From the NCBI GenBank assembly GCA_000226015.1, contig JH153240.1, forward strand, positions 23,048-61,041: a stretch of DNA of 37,994 nucleotides, written 5' to 3'. The translations under genes were made by a program, and so were the position numbers. Numbering within the stretch: position 1 is the stretch's first letter; every line of letters starts with the position of its first letter. The notes below the pieces were generated by a model. It did not search any database and was not told where the DNA came from. It saw only the letters and a program-made list of their open reading frames with translations. Positions 20,397 through 33,100 of the stretch are shown here, in pieces. This DNA is from Mnemiopsis leidyi (Eukaryota; Ctenophora; Tentaculata; Lobata; Bolinopsidae).

Positions 20397-21076
20397 AATG
20401 ACCTTAGTATGTGTCTGGGTTAATGTTAATTTTCAAGATACTTTGTGGGAGTGTAAAGGTAAAGACTCGCAGTACAGCAGTACATGTTGAATAAATTCTT
20501 ATTAATTTGTGACCAAGTTAAACACTGAAGTTTTCACTGTTGTCACAGTAGGTAGTGAGTAGCTAATATTAACAGTAGAATCTAAGAACTCAGAGGAATG
20601 ATAAGTCGAAATAGTAAGAGTTTTTCTTTTGATTTGGAAAGTCGTAAATAATTGTACAACCGATAACTAAGAACAAAAAGTAAATACCCGTAGTCTCATA
20701 TCCATATCAAAAATTCAAGTTTTACTATCTACCTCTTATCAAACATTAAACTCACAACAATTAAGACGGATTCAAATGTAAGGGTATTATCAAATCCCCA
20801 AATCCCGTAAAAACACAATTTATAAAATATGCAAATCTCCAGTCAAATCGTCTAGCTGACATTAGGAATTCTCTCACAGAGTTACATCACGTGACTATCA
20901 AGATCAGAGATGATGAAACGTAAATTATTCATCGTCCTGTCTGATTACATCAGACATAACAATGTATAATTTACGTGAAACGAACAATTTAAAGAGGAAT
21001 TTCCTCATGATGTACGCATTTTGATGCTCAGCAGTGCGAGCGTGTCAAAAAGATCAGATTTATGGCAGTCATAACA

Positions 21077-21174
21077 AACTACTCTTAAGTACACGACGCG
21101 ACTCTCCACACCACACGACTCTCAACTACTCTTAAGTAAACTACTCTTAAGTACACTACACGACTCTCCACAAC
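21077..21174. repeat. Short scrambled direct repeats
   Basis: ACTACTCTTAAGTA occurs three times and CGACTCTCCACA twice, with CACGACTC variants between, in about 100 bp. Confidence 0.7.
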
Positions 21175-21768
21175 GAATACGGTATAAATAAAAACGAGGC
21201 TGGTTAGGCATGACAACGCGTTACACAGTACAGGTCGTATCTACGGGACATTATTTTTCCCATTAGCAAGTCGCAGTTATATCTACAGGGAGAGAGAATA
21301 CCAAGAGCCACATTCCGTGACCAGGCATGTATTATCACACATTAGATAATCGTGTATCTGAGGTCACGTGGTTTGCAAGGTGACTTATCACTCAAGGTTT
21401 GTATCACTAGACTTGGCCTCAACATGGATAGATATCACAGGTAGATATCACAGGTAGATATCACTGCTCGGTAAAACACCTGTACCTTGACGAAGGATTT
21501 ATGTCTTAAAGGAGAAATTGGTAAATTTATCCTTTTAACACACTTTAGACGTCACACGTTTACACAATGCACTGGATCCGGGTTGATTTACTGATTTAAA
21601 TAAGTTATATTATTGCATTCATATCTCGTTTTGTAAAACTGTAAAATAGATTATCTCATTATCGACTAGATGGTAGAACACCTAGATTGACATGGTTTGT
21701 AATATCAAATCAAAGACATAATTAAAAGAATAAATATCTTATAAATTCAACAACTTACTCAATCAATA

Positions 21769-21918
21769 TGGAACGGTATTTTCGGGGAAAGGTCACGAGC
21801 CTCTGATATATAATCACGTGAAAAAATTGCTCAATACCGTTTAATGGTATCAATTTTGATATCAATCAACCACTGCCATATGACCCTGTTGCGACCTCTC
21901 CCCAAAAATACCGTTCTC
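21769..21918. mobile_element. Foldback MITE beside the FITM2-like gene
   Basis: GAACGGTATTTTCGGGGAAAGG near 21769 is the reverse complement, with few differences, of CCTCTCCCCAAAAATACCGTTC ending about 21918. About 150 bp overall, no ORF. Right end lies only 23 bp beyond the FITM2-like stop codon. Confidence 0.6.
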
Positions 21919-21940
21919 ATTAAACCAATAAAACAATTTA

Positions 21941-24109
21941 TTACACCCAATTAGTAGGCAAAAAGCTAGACAACTGTTTGAACAGCAAAGTGTAACCCAG
22001 AACCCCAGTTAGCGTGCCAAGTATCTTTTCAGGGGGAGAGTGCCAGTAGAGAACGGTGCAGACCATCATGACGTCGAAGAGGAGGACTAACAGTCGACAG
22101 AACGCTCGGGATATTTGATGGGGCAGAGAATCTGGGTGTTCGTCAGATGTTAGTTATAGTTATAATCGGTTGTACTCAGCTAATTAAGTAATAGGATATT
22201 AAAATTGATTTCTAATAATTCAGTGTAATTGACTTGAAAAGTATTGTAATCGACTTATTAATAGGTCAACTTTTCTCCATTTTCGTTATTAATTTACTGA
22301 TCATGTTTTTCTATAAAGAATTTTGGAAAAGCCCAAAAATAGCAAAATTTGAAATCGGCCATTGAAGGTGCTATTGCAGTGGGCCCCCAACGGTATCTTA
22401 GTTTTGATTATTGCAACTTTGCAAAAAATCTATCCAGCAATTCCCTGAAAGGAACAATTTAACGGGTATTATGATGAGTGATGATTAATAAAATAAGGCA
22501 TTGGCCATTGTAAGACCTTTACAAGAAAGTGCAAACCTGAATTTTCGAGCTGAGAAATCTCTTCGAGACTCTTAACGATAAACAAATTACAGAATACCAT
22601 CATGAACATATGACCTGCGAAAATTATAACAGTTATCATTCTTCATTAAGTGATATTATAATCTTTCCAATTCGATAGGAGGACTATCGCTTTTGATGAT
22701 CAGAATATCTAAATTAGAAGTCATTATGAAGTAATTGTCAATCGTCCACGGGGTCAAGTCATTACTTTGTTGCCTACGATGTTTAAAAACCTGAAATGTC
22801 CATGACATATTTCCAGGAGCCGCCTTCAGTCACACACAACTGTTTGGTATTGTATTCGCCGGGCTGGACCGAGCACCGCCCCACATTGTCCTTTATACCG
22901 TCTATAATTGAAGTCAGAGTGTACCTAGGTGAAGTATGAATAGGCTTAGCACGCTGGCTGTCTGGTTCATCATAGATAAGATTTAATCTTGAGGCAATAG
23001 TCAGTATTATACTTAGTATCATTCATTTTCGTATGCTTAAATACTTACCCAAACACATGGTTGAAAGTACTCAAATATTAGGACAGCAACAATTTTGAAT
23101 GCAATGAAAGGGAGATTTCGTGCTCTTTTAAGAGGGTTGATTCATGAGATGACGAATTTACAGCTCCGTGACAGGTGAAAACTTACTCAAAACTTTTCGA
23201 ATTTCAACCTTTTTTATTAAATTTTTACCCACCAATACAAAGTGCCAAACAAAAGTCTGAGCACGATCAAGTAAACTTTTCTGAGAGGTAGTTTGTCCCA
23301 GATGACTCTGAGAAGCGTTAATATAGATATAAGGAGTAACGTCCACGCCCAGCACTGTTTAACAAATACCTGTAAGGAGGAGCGGGGTAATTCTCTTGTA
23401 TTATATGCTTTCGTCAAAAAGTTACACTTCACTGTTTAAGAATTCTAAGATATGTATGCTAAAGGAGTAATGAAGTAAATCAATAATTGCAGCATAGCTT
23501 AGCATTTCAAATTGCAAACCACAGAGGTCAGATCAGTTTTATTATATGTGGACAATCGGAATTACTTCAAATAGCGTTGCGTAAAGTACCGATTTAAAAT
23601 TTTTTTTCAAAAAGTACAATTTGTGAATCTATTATTCATGGTGTCGATAGATGTGCACTATGCCTATAACTAAAATATTAGTCTGTCCGAGAAATAATGG
23701 TCGTAGCAAATTCAATTCACCAAACTTGGAGGTCTTGAAATCAACCCATATAAGTACCACTTTTGATTTTTAAATTATTTATTACCTGTTCTTCGATTAA
23801 AGTACAATTTTTAAGTTTGTAGCTAGCTTAGGTAGCTAGCTTAGGTAAACTAATGTTTAATCAAATAATCATGTTAATACAAATAGCTGACCCTCTTCCC
23901 ATATCGGATATTTTCTTGTGAATGTTCCTTTTCCCATACTTAGATACCTGATTTAGGAAATTGTATTTGTCACTGAAAAAAGGGAGTCTGCCAAACTGAA
24001 CAGCACGTGCAATGAAGGAACCAACAGTAGTAAAGAAGATATAGCATTTACAGCGCTGATCTGCAGATTGGTGTATCCATCGCTCAATCCTCTCTCGCAC
24101 CAAGCTCAT
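21941..24109 (-). CDS. FITM2: FITM2-like (FIT2) endoplasmic reticulum lipid phosphatase, 5 exons
   Basis: Exons: 24109-23948, 23369-23233, 22924-22791, 22614-22537, 22131-21941; phases agree and give 233 residues (human 262). Exon junctions build motifs of the family: FLNQ/VFVKQCWAWTLLL matches NVYFVKVAWAWT; LLFGTLYW/YTLTSI matches GTAIWYICTSI; CVTEGGSWKYVMDISG/HMFMMVFC matches EGGFWHGFDISGHSFLLTFC; VLYWHSPPEKILGTLTG matches VYFHNLSQKVFGTLFG. The two catalytic histidines of FIT2 map to about H146 and H201 and are both present. FIT2 is a multi-pass ER protein that cleaves acyl-CoA and supports lipid droplet budding. The 22131 acceptor is the least certain, chosen because the other acceptor leaves an in-frame stop. 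The only AATAAA overlaps the stop codon. Confidence 0.9.
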
Positions 24110-27100
24110 CAGCTAAAATAATATTAACATATTTATCATCGAATATTTTGAGAATTTCAAAACAGAAGTCGATTCTTAAATGGTGAGTATGCCAACTATT
24201 AAGTCAATTGCATCTGATAATTTCAGAATTGTTTTACTAAGCGGTAAGATAAAAAATATCAGGATATAATTATATGAAATAAGATAAAAATTGAAATTCA
24301 AAATGACAGGGTGATCCAAAAGTCAGGCAGCATACGTTTGGCTTCAAATAGCTAGATCTGAGATAGTTCTAGTCGACTGCATCTTTTTTGCTAGCAAGGG
24401 GCTTTCTGGGAGCCATCCGGATTCTATTATAAACTTTTTTGTGCTTTCGAATTAAGATCCATTAAAAAAGTACTCGTCATCATAGATATTAGATATATTC
24501 AAAACTCAAAAGACTCATTTGTAAATCTTGTTTTATGTTAAGGTACCTTTTTCAGAAAACTCTTCAATACCCTAACTAGAGGGTATGTATCTGATCATGT
24601 GTCGTGGCACGTGTGTTGCATCAACTGTCCTTATTATATGGTACATCCATGTCACATCATCTGTTCTTACTAGACAGCACAGGCCGCAATATGTGCCACA
24701 ATGTGTCGTGAAATGTGATCCAGCACACGTCCTCACTATCTATATATTCCACTTCTTCCTGTCTATTTTTGTATCTTTGATTGCACTATTTCCTAAAACA
24801 ACTATTTTCAGAACAAAGGAATGAACGTAAGAATTCTTCTTCACCATCATGTGACAGGAATTGACCAATAAGAAGCCAAATACGACCAATCAATTTGGAG
24901 AAACACTATCACGTGGTAGAAAAGATTTCTGACTCCTCTTCAAGGATTCTGACGTTCATAATAAAATCTATCATCTACAAAAATGTCCTACCTACTAGAT
25001 AGAAGAATATCCTACTAGAAAAATACACAGCCTTTGCCACTCCCAGCAGCTTTTGATTTTGGTTAGGAGAGTTTTATTTTACCCAAATATCAGAAACACG
25101 GATGATACTCAAAATCAGGAAACTGAACTTTGAATATAACTATCCTCAGTCAGGTATATTACGGTAAATCATCATCAAGTGACATAGAACTTAAAAATAA
25201 GAAAAGGTTAGTGAAACTCAAATCAGAAGAAACTTAACAACTGTATGAGCTATTTGAAACTAAAAAAAACTAAATAAACTAAATACAAACTAAAACATGA
25301 CAATTACGGTTTTGAATATAAAGTTCAAGTATTGATGTGCGCATTTGCAGAAGATACAGAGTACTCGAAGTGCATCTGCTATGCCTGACTCACGAGAAGA
25401 AGGAAAAAGATGTCACGGTATAGGTAGGCATCAAAATGGTATATGATAATCCCTTATTGTTGGAAAACCTCATTTTACTGAGCAGGGTAAGCAGGTTAAG
25501 TACATTAAGCAATACTACACTTTACAGACAGAATTAAAAATTTAAAAATGTAGACCTATGTGTAATCATAAATTTTTGGCACAATTTTGGAAAGACTTCA
25601 TTGTCTGATTGTAAATCTCGACCCTGAGTAGAAGAAAATCGAAAATCGAAAATATAAAATTTACAACTATTCAAATCAAGTATGCTAAGAATGGATGGGG
25701 CCCACTGTTTTAACCTAGATAGTTTAACAAATCTAACTCTTATGATCAATATATTTTGCTGATGATCTATGGAATGTAAATTGTCTAGTCAATAATTCCA
25801 AAAATACCTATGGTGTTGCAGTGGGAGACATTTGACCAACCTTTCACAAAATTTGTTACCTTGCCCTATTTTTGTTCAAAATATTTTGGCATTATTGATC
25901 TAACAATAAGTTTCAGTTGGAAGTATACTTTATTTTATAATGACAGTACAAGTCTTCGTCACCTGCATATCTAGGCATAACAAATTACGGATTTTTCTAT
26001 CATTTTCTTAAAGTGATTAGTGATAAACTGCAAAATAAGAACTCTACTAGTATGTACACCCAAAAAAAGTTGCACCCAATTAGTTGGTCTCATGACTAAG
26101 GTAAGGTCACGTGATCTCTTGGTCACAAGTCAGGAGCAGACCCTGACTATTTCCGGTCTAACTGTCTTGACTTTTAGACACCAAGAGCATTTGTTAACGT
26201 TTGTCCTTTACAAAAATGAAGGTATCCATGTAGGTAATCAGTAGATCTTTCACCTAGCAACACTGTGCCTGAAAAATCAGTCTTAGCCGACAGCCTACTT
26301 ATCACATGATGAAATTCTATTCTTTAAAGCAGCCAAAAAAGTTATCTGCCCTAGTTATCTAACTTCATGAAGCTTAATTATGATAGAGAATCCATGATAA
26401 TTAGCCTGAGCTGCATGACTTAGTAAATATAATTTCAATATAGTGGTGCTATATCAACCGCAATGACATCACACATGTACTAGTAGAATTTTTAAAAACA
26501 CTGCTTTAATCAGGAACACAGCCATGGGGATCTTTGGATCCCAGGATCCCCCTTTATAATAAAAATTTAGAAAAGTAAGACTGGAAGTTTGATCTCTGTA
26601 GCTCTTTATTGTATTTGCAAGTACTGTTCTTTTTATGCTTGCATTTTATTTTAAACAGTTTCCCAAAGATTTTGTAGAGTTTTGCATCGTACTTGTCAAT
26701 GCAAAGTCAAAAATATTTTAATGGTCATGATTAAAGCTTTAAGCTACGACTTAATTATTTCCATTTCTATGAAAGGCTCTATCTTATTTCAAGATTAATT
26801 GAAACAAATAAGTCATTATTTCATACTCGAGACGCAACCTTCTATCATTGTTAGAGCACTAGCCTTGAGAAAGCAGTGACTGGCACATCCTATCTAACCA
26901 TTTCTTTATTGTAAAATTGCATCCCTGAGTCGAAATTTTCTAAAACTTTTCGGCACGAGTAGAGCAAACACGTTCATCACCAGCGAGCTTCGCTTGCCGA
27001 TGTGGGATTTCCCTTCCAAAAATCCTAGCTACGCCCCTGGCTTTAATATAAACATTTTTATGTTTTTAAACACTAATGAGCTTTAGCTTGCCCAATATCT

Positions 27101-27151
27101 GATATTGCTATCCTTTTTTAATTGTGACAATTTTATGTTCAGACTTTTAAG
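24110..27151. other. 3-kb stretch without a recognised gene
   Basis: Lies between the diverging FITM2-like gene (-) and the receptor gene (+), so it must hold both promoters. CAGGGTGATCCAAAAGTC at 24307 looks like a mariner-type terminal repeat, but no partner end was seen. CCTAGCTACGCCCCTGG near 27028 looks like a transposon terminus. GGGGATC...GGATCCCC forms a small hairpin near 26525. The open frames here are short and resemble nothing. Confidence 0.5.
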
Positions 27152-30100
27152 ATGCAGTGCCTAAAGTTCCAACTTGGAATTATCTTATTGCTCATGGGGG
27201 CACAACAATGTAAGTGACAGTATTTTAGTATTTTGAAGTATTTATATAGAATATAAATAATATACTGGCGCTAGGTGTGCAAGATACACATTTTTATCTG
27301 CATTTATTAGAACACCAGGGCAATGAGGCGATTTGGGCTGAATCATGAACTGATTCAGAATGTCTCTTTTCATGAAATCTTAATCCTAGTACAGGGTGAC
27401 AACACATTTTTATCAGGCCATTTATTGTTCTCTTGGAACCTACATTTGCAAACATGTAAAACATCTAGCCATCCCTTATTCTCTTATTATTCCTAAACAC
27501 TTATCGATCTATCGACTGGGAGATTAAAAAAGTGCAGAACCTACTAAAGAGTTCGACAAAAACTTTGTAACTTTTTACAGGTGAGTCCTGGACTACAATA
27601 TCTAAACACAGTGGCGATGGCAGTCTGATATATATAGACTTCAACTACTATGATCTAGAAGTTAGAGCAGGTGGAAATGATGGTGGTGAGTTTGATATCC
27701 ATTTCAAGTATGGATCTTCTGGTTGGATAGCTTTTCAATGGCATTTGAGTTCCACCAATTCACAATTGAGTCTGGATATGCATAGTTCAGGAACTGGATC
27801 TGGTTGTGAAACAGATGGTACACTCACAAACATACCTGTACCAAACACGTACACAAGAACCTGGAAATTTAGCAAGGACTCTTCCTACTTCTTCATATAT
27901 TGTGATGGACGCAAGGTAGCCAGCCTATATCGATATACATATTTTAGCTGCTTATCAACTTCGCAATGGGATCAACTTGGAACTTCTTATCGAGTATTCT
28001 TTTATAGTGATGATCAAGTCTCACAGTACTACAGGCTATCAAATAAATGTAAGCGAACTCCAACTATCTTATAGGGAGTTAAGTTTTACGATTCAGAAAA
28101 AGAGTAATATAACAAGAATTGCGGCCGCTTTCATTGTGTCAGGCGACCGCTGAATTTCCCGTATCATGATGTGAATTAATGTTACCAAAATTCGCGGAAT
28201 AAGGAATGAAAATACGCAACCACTAGACACCAACCAGACTCAATGCCGGTTTATTTATTTCTATTGTTCTGCACGTGTAAATATACAGACGCGCGGATTA
28301 ATGCAGCTCCGTTCGATGCATAATTTGAAAAGTCCACGCTGCACGCGCAAAGTTTAAACACATTGCGCGTTCTTTTCATTGTTTATTTCAAATATCTTGA
28401 CTCTGCATGACGTCGTCAATATTATATTGTATGTACTACCTTAATTATTTATTTATACTGCGTTTCGTTAATTCTAATGGCGTTTTGTGAATTTGTCGTT
28501 AAAAAGATTTTTCCGGAGCTGAGATTAAAATTATGTTACATGATTTATCTCTCAATCTGTCATCTGTCATTCGACAAATAACTCAATAAAACTTAGGGTG
28601 AAAAGAATTTTGATTGCTTTTTGTTTGATCGTACATCTTGTTGTAGTTGTTGTGCAGCAATTATGTATACTTTTTATAATGTGAAGTACATTCTGCAGCC
28701 TGAGGCAGTTGAAACCTATAAATGTATAATTGTATTCGTTATATACATGATTAAGTTTGATAAAGGAGCATGCGCGCAGACGTACGTACGTATGTACGTA
28801 CGTACGGACACTTTTTGAGCTAATATTCCAAAATTACGCTGTCGATCGCCAACCCTTGTTTTGTACTTTTTGTGCACGTGCACAAAACGTATCAAAACAA
28901 TCTTGCCATTTGGGCCCTTCGGGCCCAAATGGCAAGATACGGGAAAAAATATGGAGATATTTTCAGACGATCAAAAAACATCATTAGCTATTTGTACAAT
29001 TGTATTGTATATATAATATGTAAGTATATGTTATTCATAAGTAACTTACAAAAATCTTGAAGCCCAACTTTTAATCAACTCTTTAGCTGTTGGGGCAACA
29101 TCATTATTAATTTAGATTACTTGAACCTCGATTTGCCAGGTACAGGTTCAGAAAGAAACGGAGGTTGGAGCAGTTGGGGCAGCTGGGGTAGCTGCAGCTG
29201 CAATCGTGCAACTGGTAGTGGAACCTATACTCGAACAAGAAGCTGCAACAGTCCTTATCCATCTTGTGGGGGGTCTTCTTGTTCAGGATCATCCTCACAA
29301 AGTGGAAATTGTGACAGCCAATGCTGTAAGTGTATGAATAGTCGAAGAGGGCAGATTTTAACTTAGCATTGGAAGAACAGTTATATAGACCTAATTAAAA
29401 ACCATTATCATGTCTGATGTTTCGTTTAAAAACTAAAGTATAACAATTATGTAACTCTAAACAGGTCAAACAGTAGATGGTGGTTGGACAGATTGGGGAA
29501 GTTGGAGCACATGTGATTGTGATCACAGCACTGGAACAGGAACTTGGAACAGAACACGATCTTGCACCAACCCATCACCATATTGCTATGGAATGTAAGC
29601 GATTTGCAAGATATCTAACTACTAACACTGTCTTCAAATAAGATCTTTTAAATGAAGTGGAAAGTTCAGCAAAGAATCATTACATTCAGCATAAAAAAGA
29701 AGTACATATATGCTTTATACTGCTAACATTTAGAATTTAATCAGGGACTGTGTTGGTGAAACTCAAAACAATGGAACTTGTGATGATCAGTGCTGTAAGA
29801 CAGTAGATGGTGGTTGGACAGATTGGGGAAACTGGAGCACATGTGATTGTGATCACAGCACTGGAACAGGAACTTGGAACAGAACAAGATCTTGCACCAA
29901 CCCATCACCATATTGCTATGGAATGTAAGCGATTTGCAAGATATCTAACTACTAACACTGTCTTCAAATTAGATCTTTTAAATGCAGTAGAAAGTTCAGC
30001 AATAGTATCATTATATTCAGCATAAAAAAGAAGTACATATATGCTTTATACTGCTAACAATCAATTTAATCAGGGACTGTGTTGGTGAAACTCAAGACAA

Positions 30101-33100
30101 TGGAACTTGTGATGATCAGTGCTGTAAGACAATAGATGGAGGTTGGACAGATTGGGGAAACTGGAGCACATGTGATTGTGATCACAGCACTGGAACAGGA
30201 ACTTGGAACAGAACACGATCTTGCACCAACCGGCAACCCATCACCATATTGCTATGGAATGTAAGCGATTTGCAACATATCCAAATTATACAAAAAGTGG
30301 TCAGCACTAAGCAACTGCAGTGTTCACCATTTTTTCTCATCACACAGTTTTTCTATGGAAAGTAAGTATTTCGAAAAGTAAACATGAGGAACTGCAGAAT
30401 AGATATACTGTACTTAGATATTTCAAATGAAGCTCATTATGTTCAAACAGGGACTGTGAAGGTGGAGTACTAGATTATGGAACTTGTGATGATCTATGCT
30501 GTAAGTTTCGTTCAATACAAAATCCTATCCGAAAATATGACACTTAAGAATTAAAGATGATGGAAAAACACAGGATGATAGCATTATTTCTTTTGGCCTA
30601 TAAGTGCAAATTGTTGATGTACATTTGCATTTCATCAATACTAAATGCTTTTGAATTACTCAAGCAAGTTTCATCCATTGCTGGTTTAAAAAGGTCATTT
30701 CTAATCAGGTCAGACAGTTGATGGACTGTGGCTAGACTGGACAGATTGGGGAAAGTGTATTTGTGAGGCTGCCAGCAACACTAAAACAACTGTTGGATAC
30801 AGATTACGAACTAGAACATGTTCCAATCCTACTTGTTTTGGCTTACCTTGCATTGGAAATAGCTCTGAAAGACTCGACTGCTCTGAACGATGCAGTGAGT
30901 ATAAGGAGTATAGTAGTATAGTAATACCTTAGAGGATCTTTCATTCTTTTTGCTCAATTTACCAAGTTCAAGTAGCATTTAAACAGTTTGATTAACTTCA
31001 CAAATGACTGTTGCTCTGGTGGTGCTCATGAAAAAAAAACTATTTGAGATATTTAGCACCAGCATTTAGCTACAGATCAGAATGAACAAATAAATAAAAC
31101 TTCAAATTTAGCAACACATGAATACATTATAATGTTGTTAATAGATTATAAATTTATCTGTAAACTACGACTTTAAACTCAGTCATAATTGCCACTATCC
31201 TAGTGATGTGCACTGATGGTAAGATGTACAATGCTGCCACTGATAACTGTACAATATGTTCAAGAGGTACCTTCAGCACAAAAACGTCTCATGTCTGTTC
31301 AAATTGCCCAAATGGCAAAGATTCTTTAGAAGGTTCAAGAAGTCTATCAGAATGCTTCCATGGTTAGTTGAAATCTTAACATGGAGAATGACATAAAGCC
31401 TATCTATTTAGTCTATGGGAAGGCTATTGTTATGATTGTAATGCATTTAATTTTTGAACACAAACATACCTCTGCCTCATAGTTATAACTTATCAGAAAG
31501 TGTTTGTTATGAGGATGACAAAATTGGATCGGGACCCATTGAAGATGTGTTGAGCAACATATCAGACATCAAAGTTTGTATATCTAGTTGTCAATCACAA
31601 GAAGGATGTGTTAAAGTTTCATTTTCTCAAAATGGAACTTGTTGGTTGCACAAAAATGTGATAGGGTATGCTCAATCTAAATCAATGATTGGAATAGTTA
31701 CTGTATCACTAAAATGCTTAGGTATGGCATTTATTCAATTGCTTTCATGACCAACCATAAACATGTCTCAATTAACCCGTTCGCCCCCGAGGTCGATATA
31801 TATACCCGCTCTAGCGACTAATATTGTGCCATATCTATTCGTCATAGAATAAATTTCTTTAGTGAGTTTGCTTTTAAAAACTCAGTTCTATCCATAACAA
31901 CACTCATTTTGAAAAAAGAAATAGTTTTTTCGATAATTACACTAATTAGTTAATAAAATAATTAATTAATTATTTTTAATTGATCATAAATATGGCTCAT
32001 GAACTAATTTCTCAAAATCATCTCGGGACCATGTACAACGATGCTTTAGCAAATATGGGACCATGCAAACTGTTTGATTGTGGATAAAATGTACCCACAA
32101 TGAGTCGTTGAAGTGCGGGTATATATATCGACCTCGGGGGTTAGCCGGGGGAAGTCGAATTATTTTGAGGAAAAATCCATTTGAATGCCATGCTAATCCG
32201 TTTTAGTGCAAATTTGATAGCTTGTTGAATCATTTAGGAATTGTTTTCAACAAAAGTTGCGGAAAAATTCTAACTATCCTTGCGACTTCTCAAGTAAAGT
32301 ATAGCAGGTCGATAAATCGACCCTGGGAGATGAGAGGTGTGAATAGTCTAGACCATAATGTAAAAGTATTTGCAAGTTTAGTTACACGTGTGAAACTTAT
32401 TAGAATTGCTTTTCAAGGTGTATAAAACCGATATTGACTAGTTAACAATCAGCCTGGGGTGGGGAGTGTGCCCAAATGACCACACCCTATTGTGCATATC
32501 CCCGTCACGGCCCTCAATAATCCTGCTCAAACATCGCAGCATACGGATCTGGCGTTATTCATGGCAAAGTGAAAGACCGTGTGACTCTCCAATAGCAAAG
32601 CAAAAGTTGGGAAAAGCTTTGTCTGGGTTTTTGTAGAAAAACAAGTATTTTCAGAAAAACAAGTATTTTTATTTACAGCATTTAAGATCAAACAATATTG
32701 TATTTCATTTACAACCCTTCTCAAATCTAAAAGGGTGACGCGCGGACATCTCACATTATGACGCGAGGCGCGCACGTATGTCCCTAGCGCAAGATTTGCC
32801 AAACCAGTACAGCCCACACGCGTACACGCGTGGGCCATATCGGTTCACTTGACGAGATTATATCCGTCTAACGTTCTAACGTTCAGCTTTAGCTGCGTGA
32901 GTCGGGTATCACCGCGACAACGGTTCACCAAATGGCGGACGCACGCGCACGCTCGGCATAGTATGAGGCCGCTCTATGAATTGTCTTTTACATAATGTTT
33001 TAAGCATCAAAATTAAATTTATTAACACATTATTTTCTCAAGTTTACAATTTTCAACATTGTAATCGAGCATGACATTTTAAGAATAGTCATATAATAAC

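Larger units (their letters stand above)
20397..21940. other. Intergenic region between TYMS and the FITM2-like gene
   Basis: Holds the 5' flank of TYMS and the 3' flank of the FITM2-like gene. Contains a local duplication at 21077-21174 and a foldback element at 21769-21918. GATATCACAGGTA is tripled near 21430-21460. No extra exon recognised. Confidence 0.5.
28049..29139. other. Receptor intron 2
   Basis: 1.1-kb intron without coding signal. Contains the ACGT microsatellite and two perfect palindromes at 28775-28938. Confidence 0.5.

Noticed and set aside
24307..24324. Complete mariner element
   Set aside because: Only one terminal-repeat-like sequence (CAGGGTGATCCAAAAGTC) seen, with no partner end or transposase.
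24585..24824. Small membrane protein ORF
   Set aside because: Hydrophobic by AT-rich composition; no supporting context or similarity.
28900..28938. microRNA gene
   Set aside because: Stem of 18 bp and a 3-nt loop are too short for a usual animal precursor.
30261..30450. Calling the receptor a pseudogene because of the 7-bp insertion
   Set aside because: A phase-correct 14-nt microexon can restore the frame, and every other junction is intact; left open pending cDNA.
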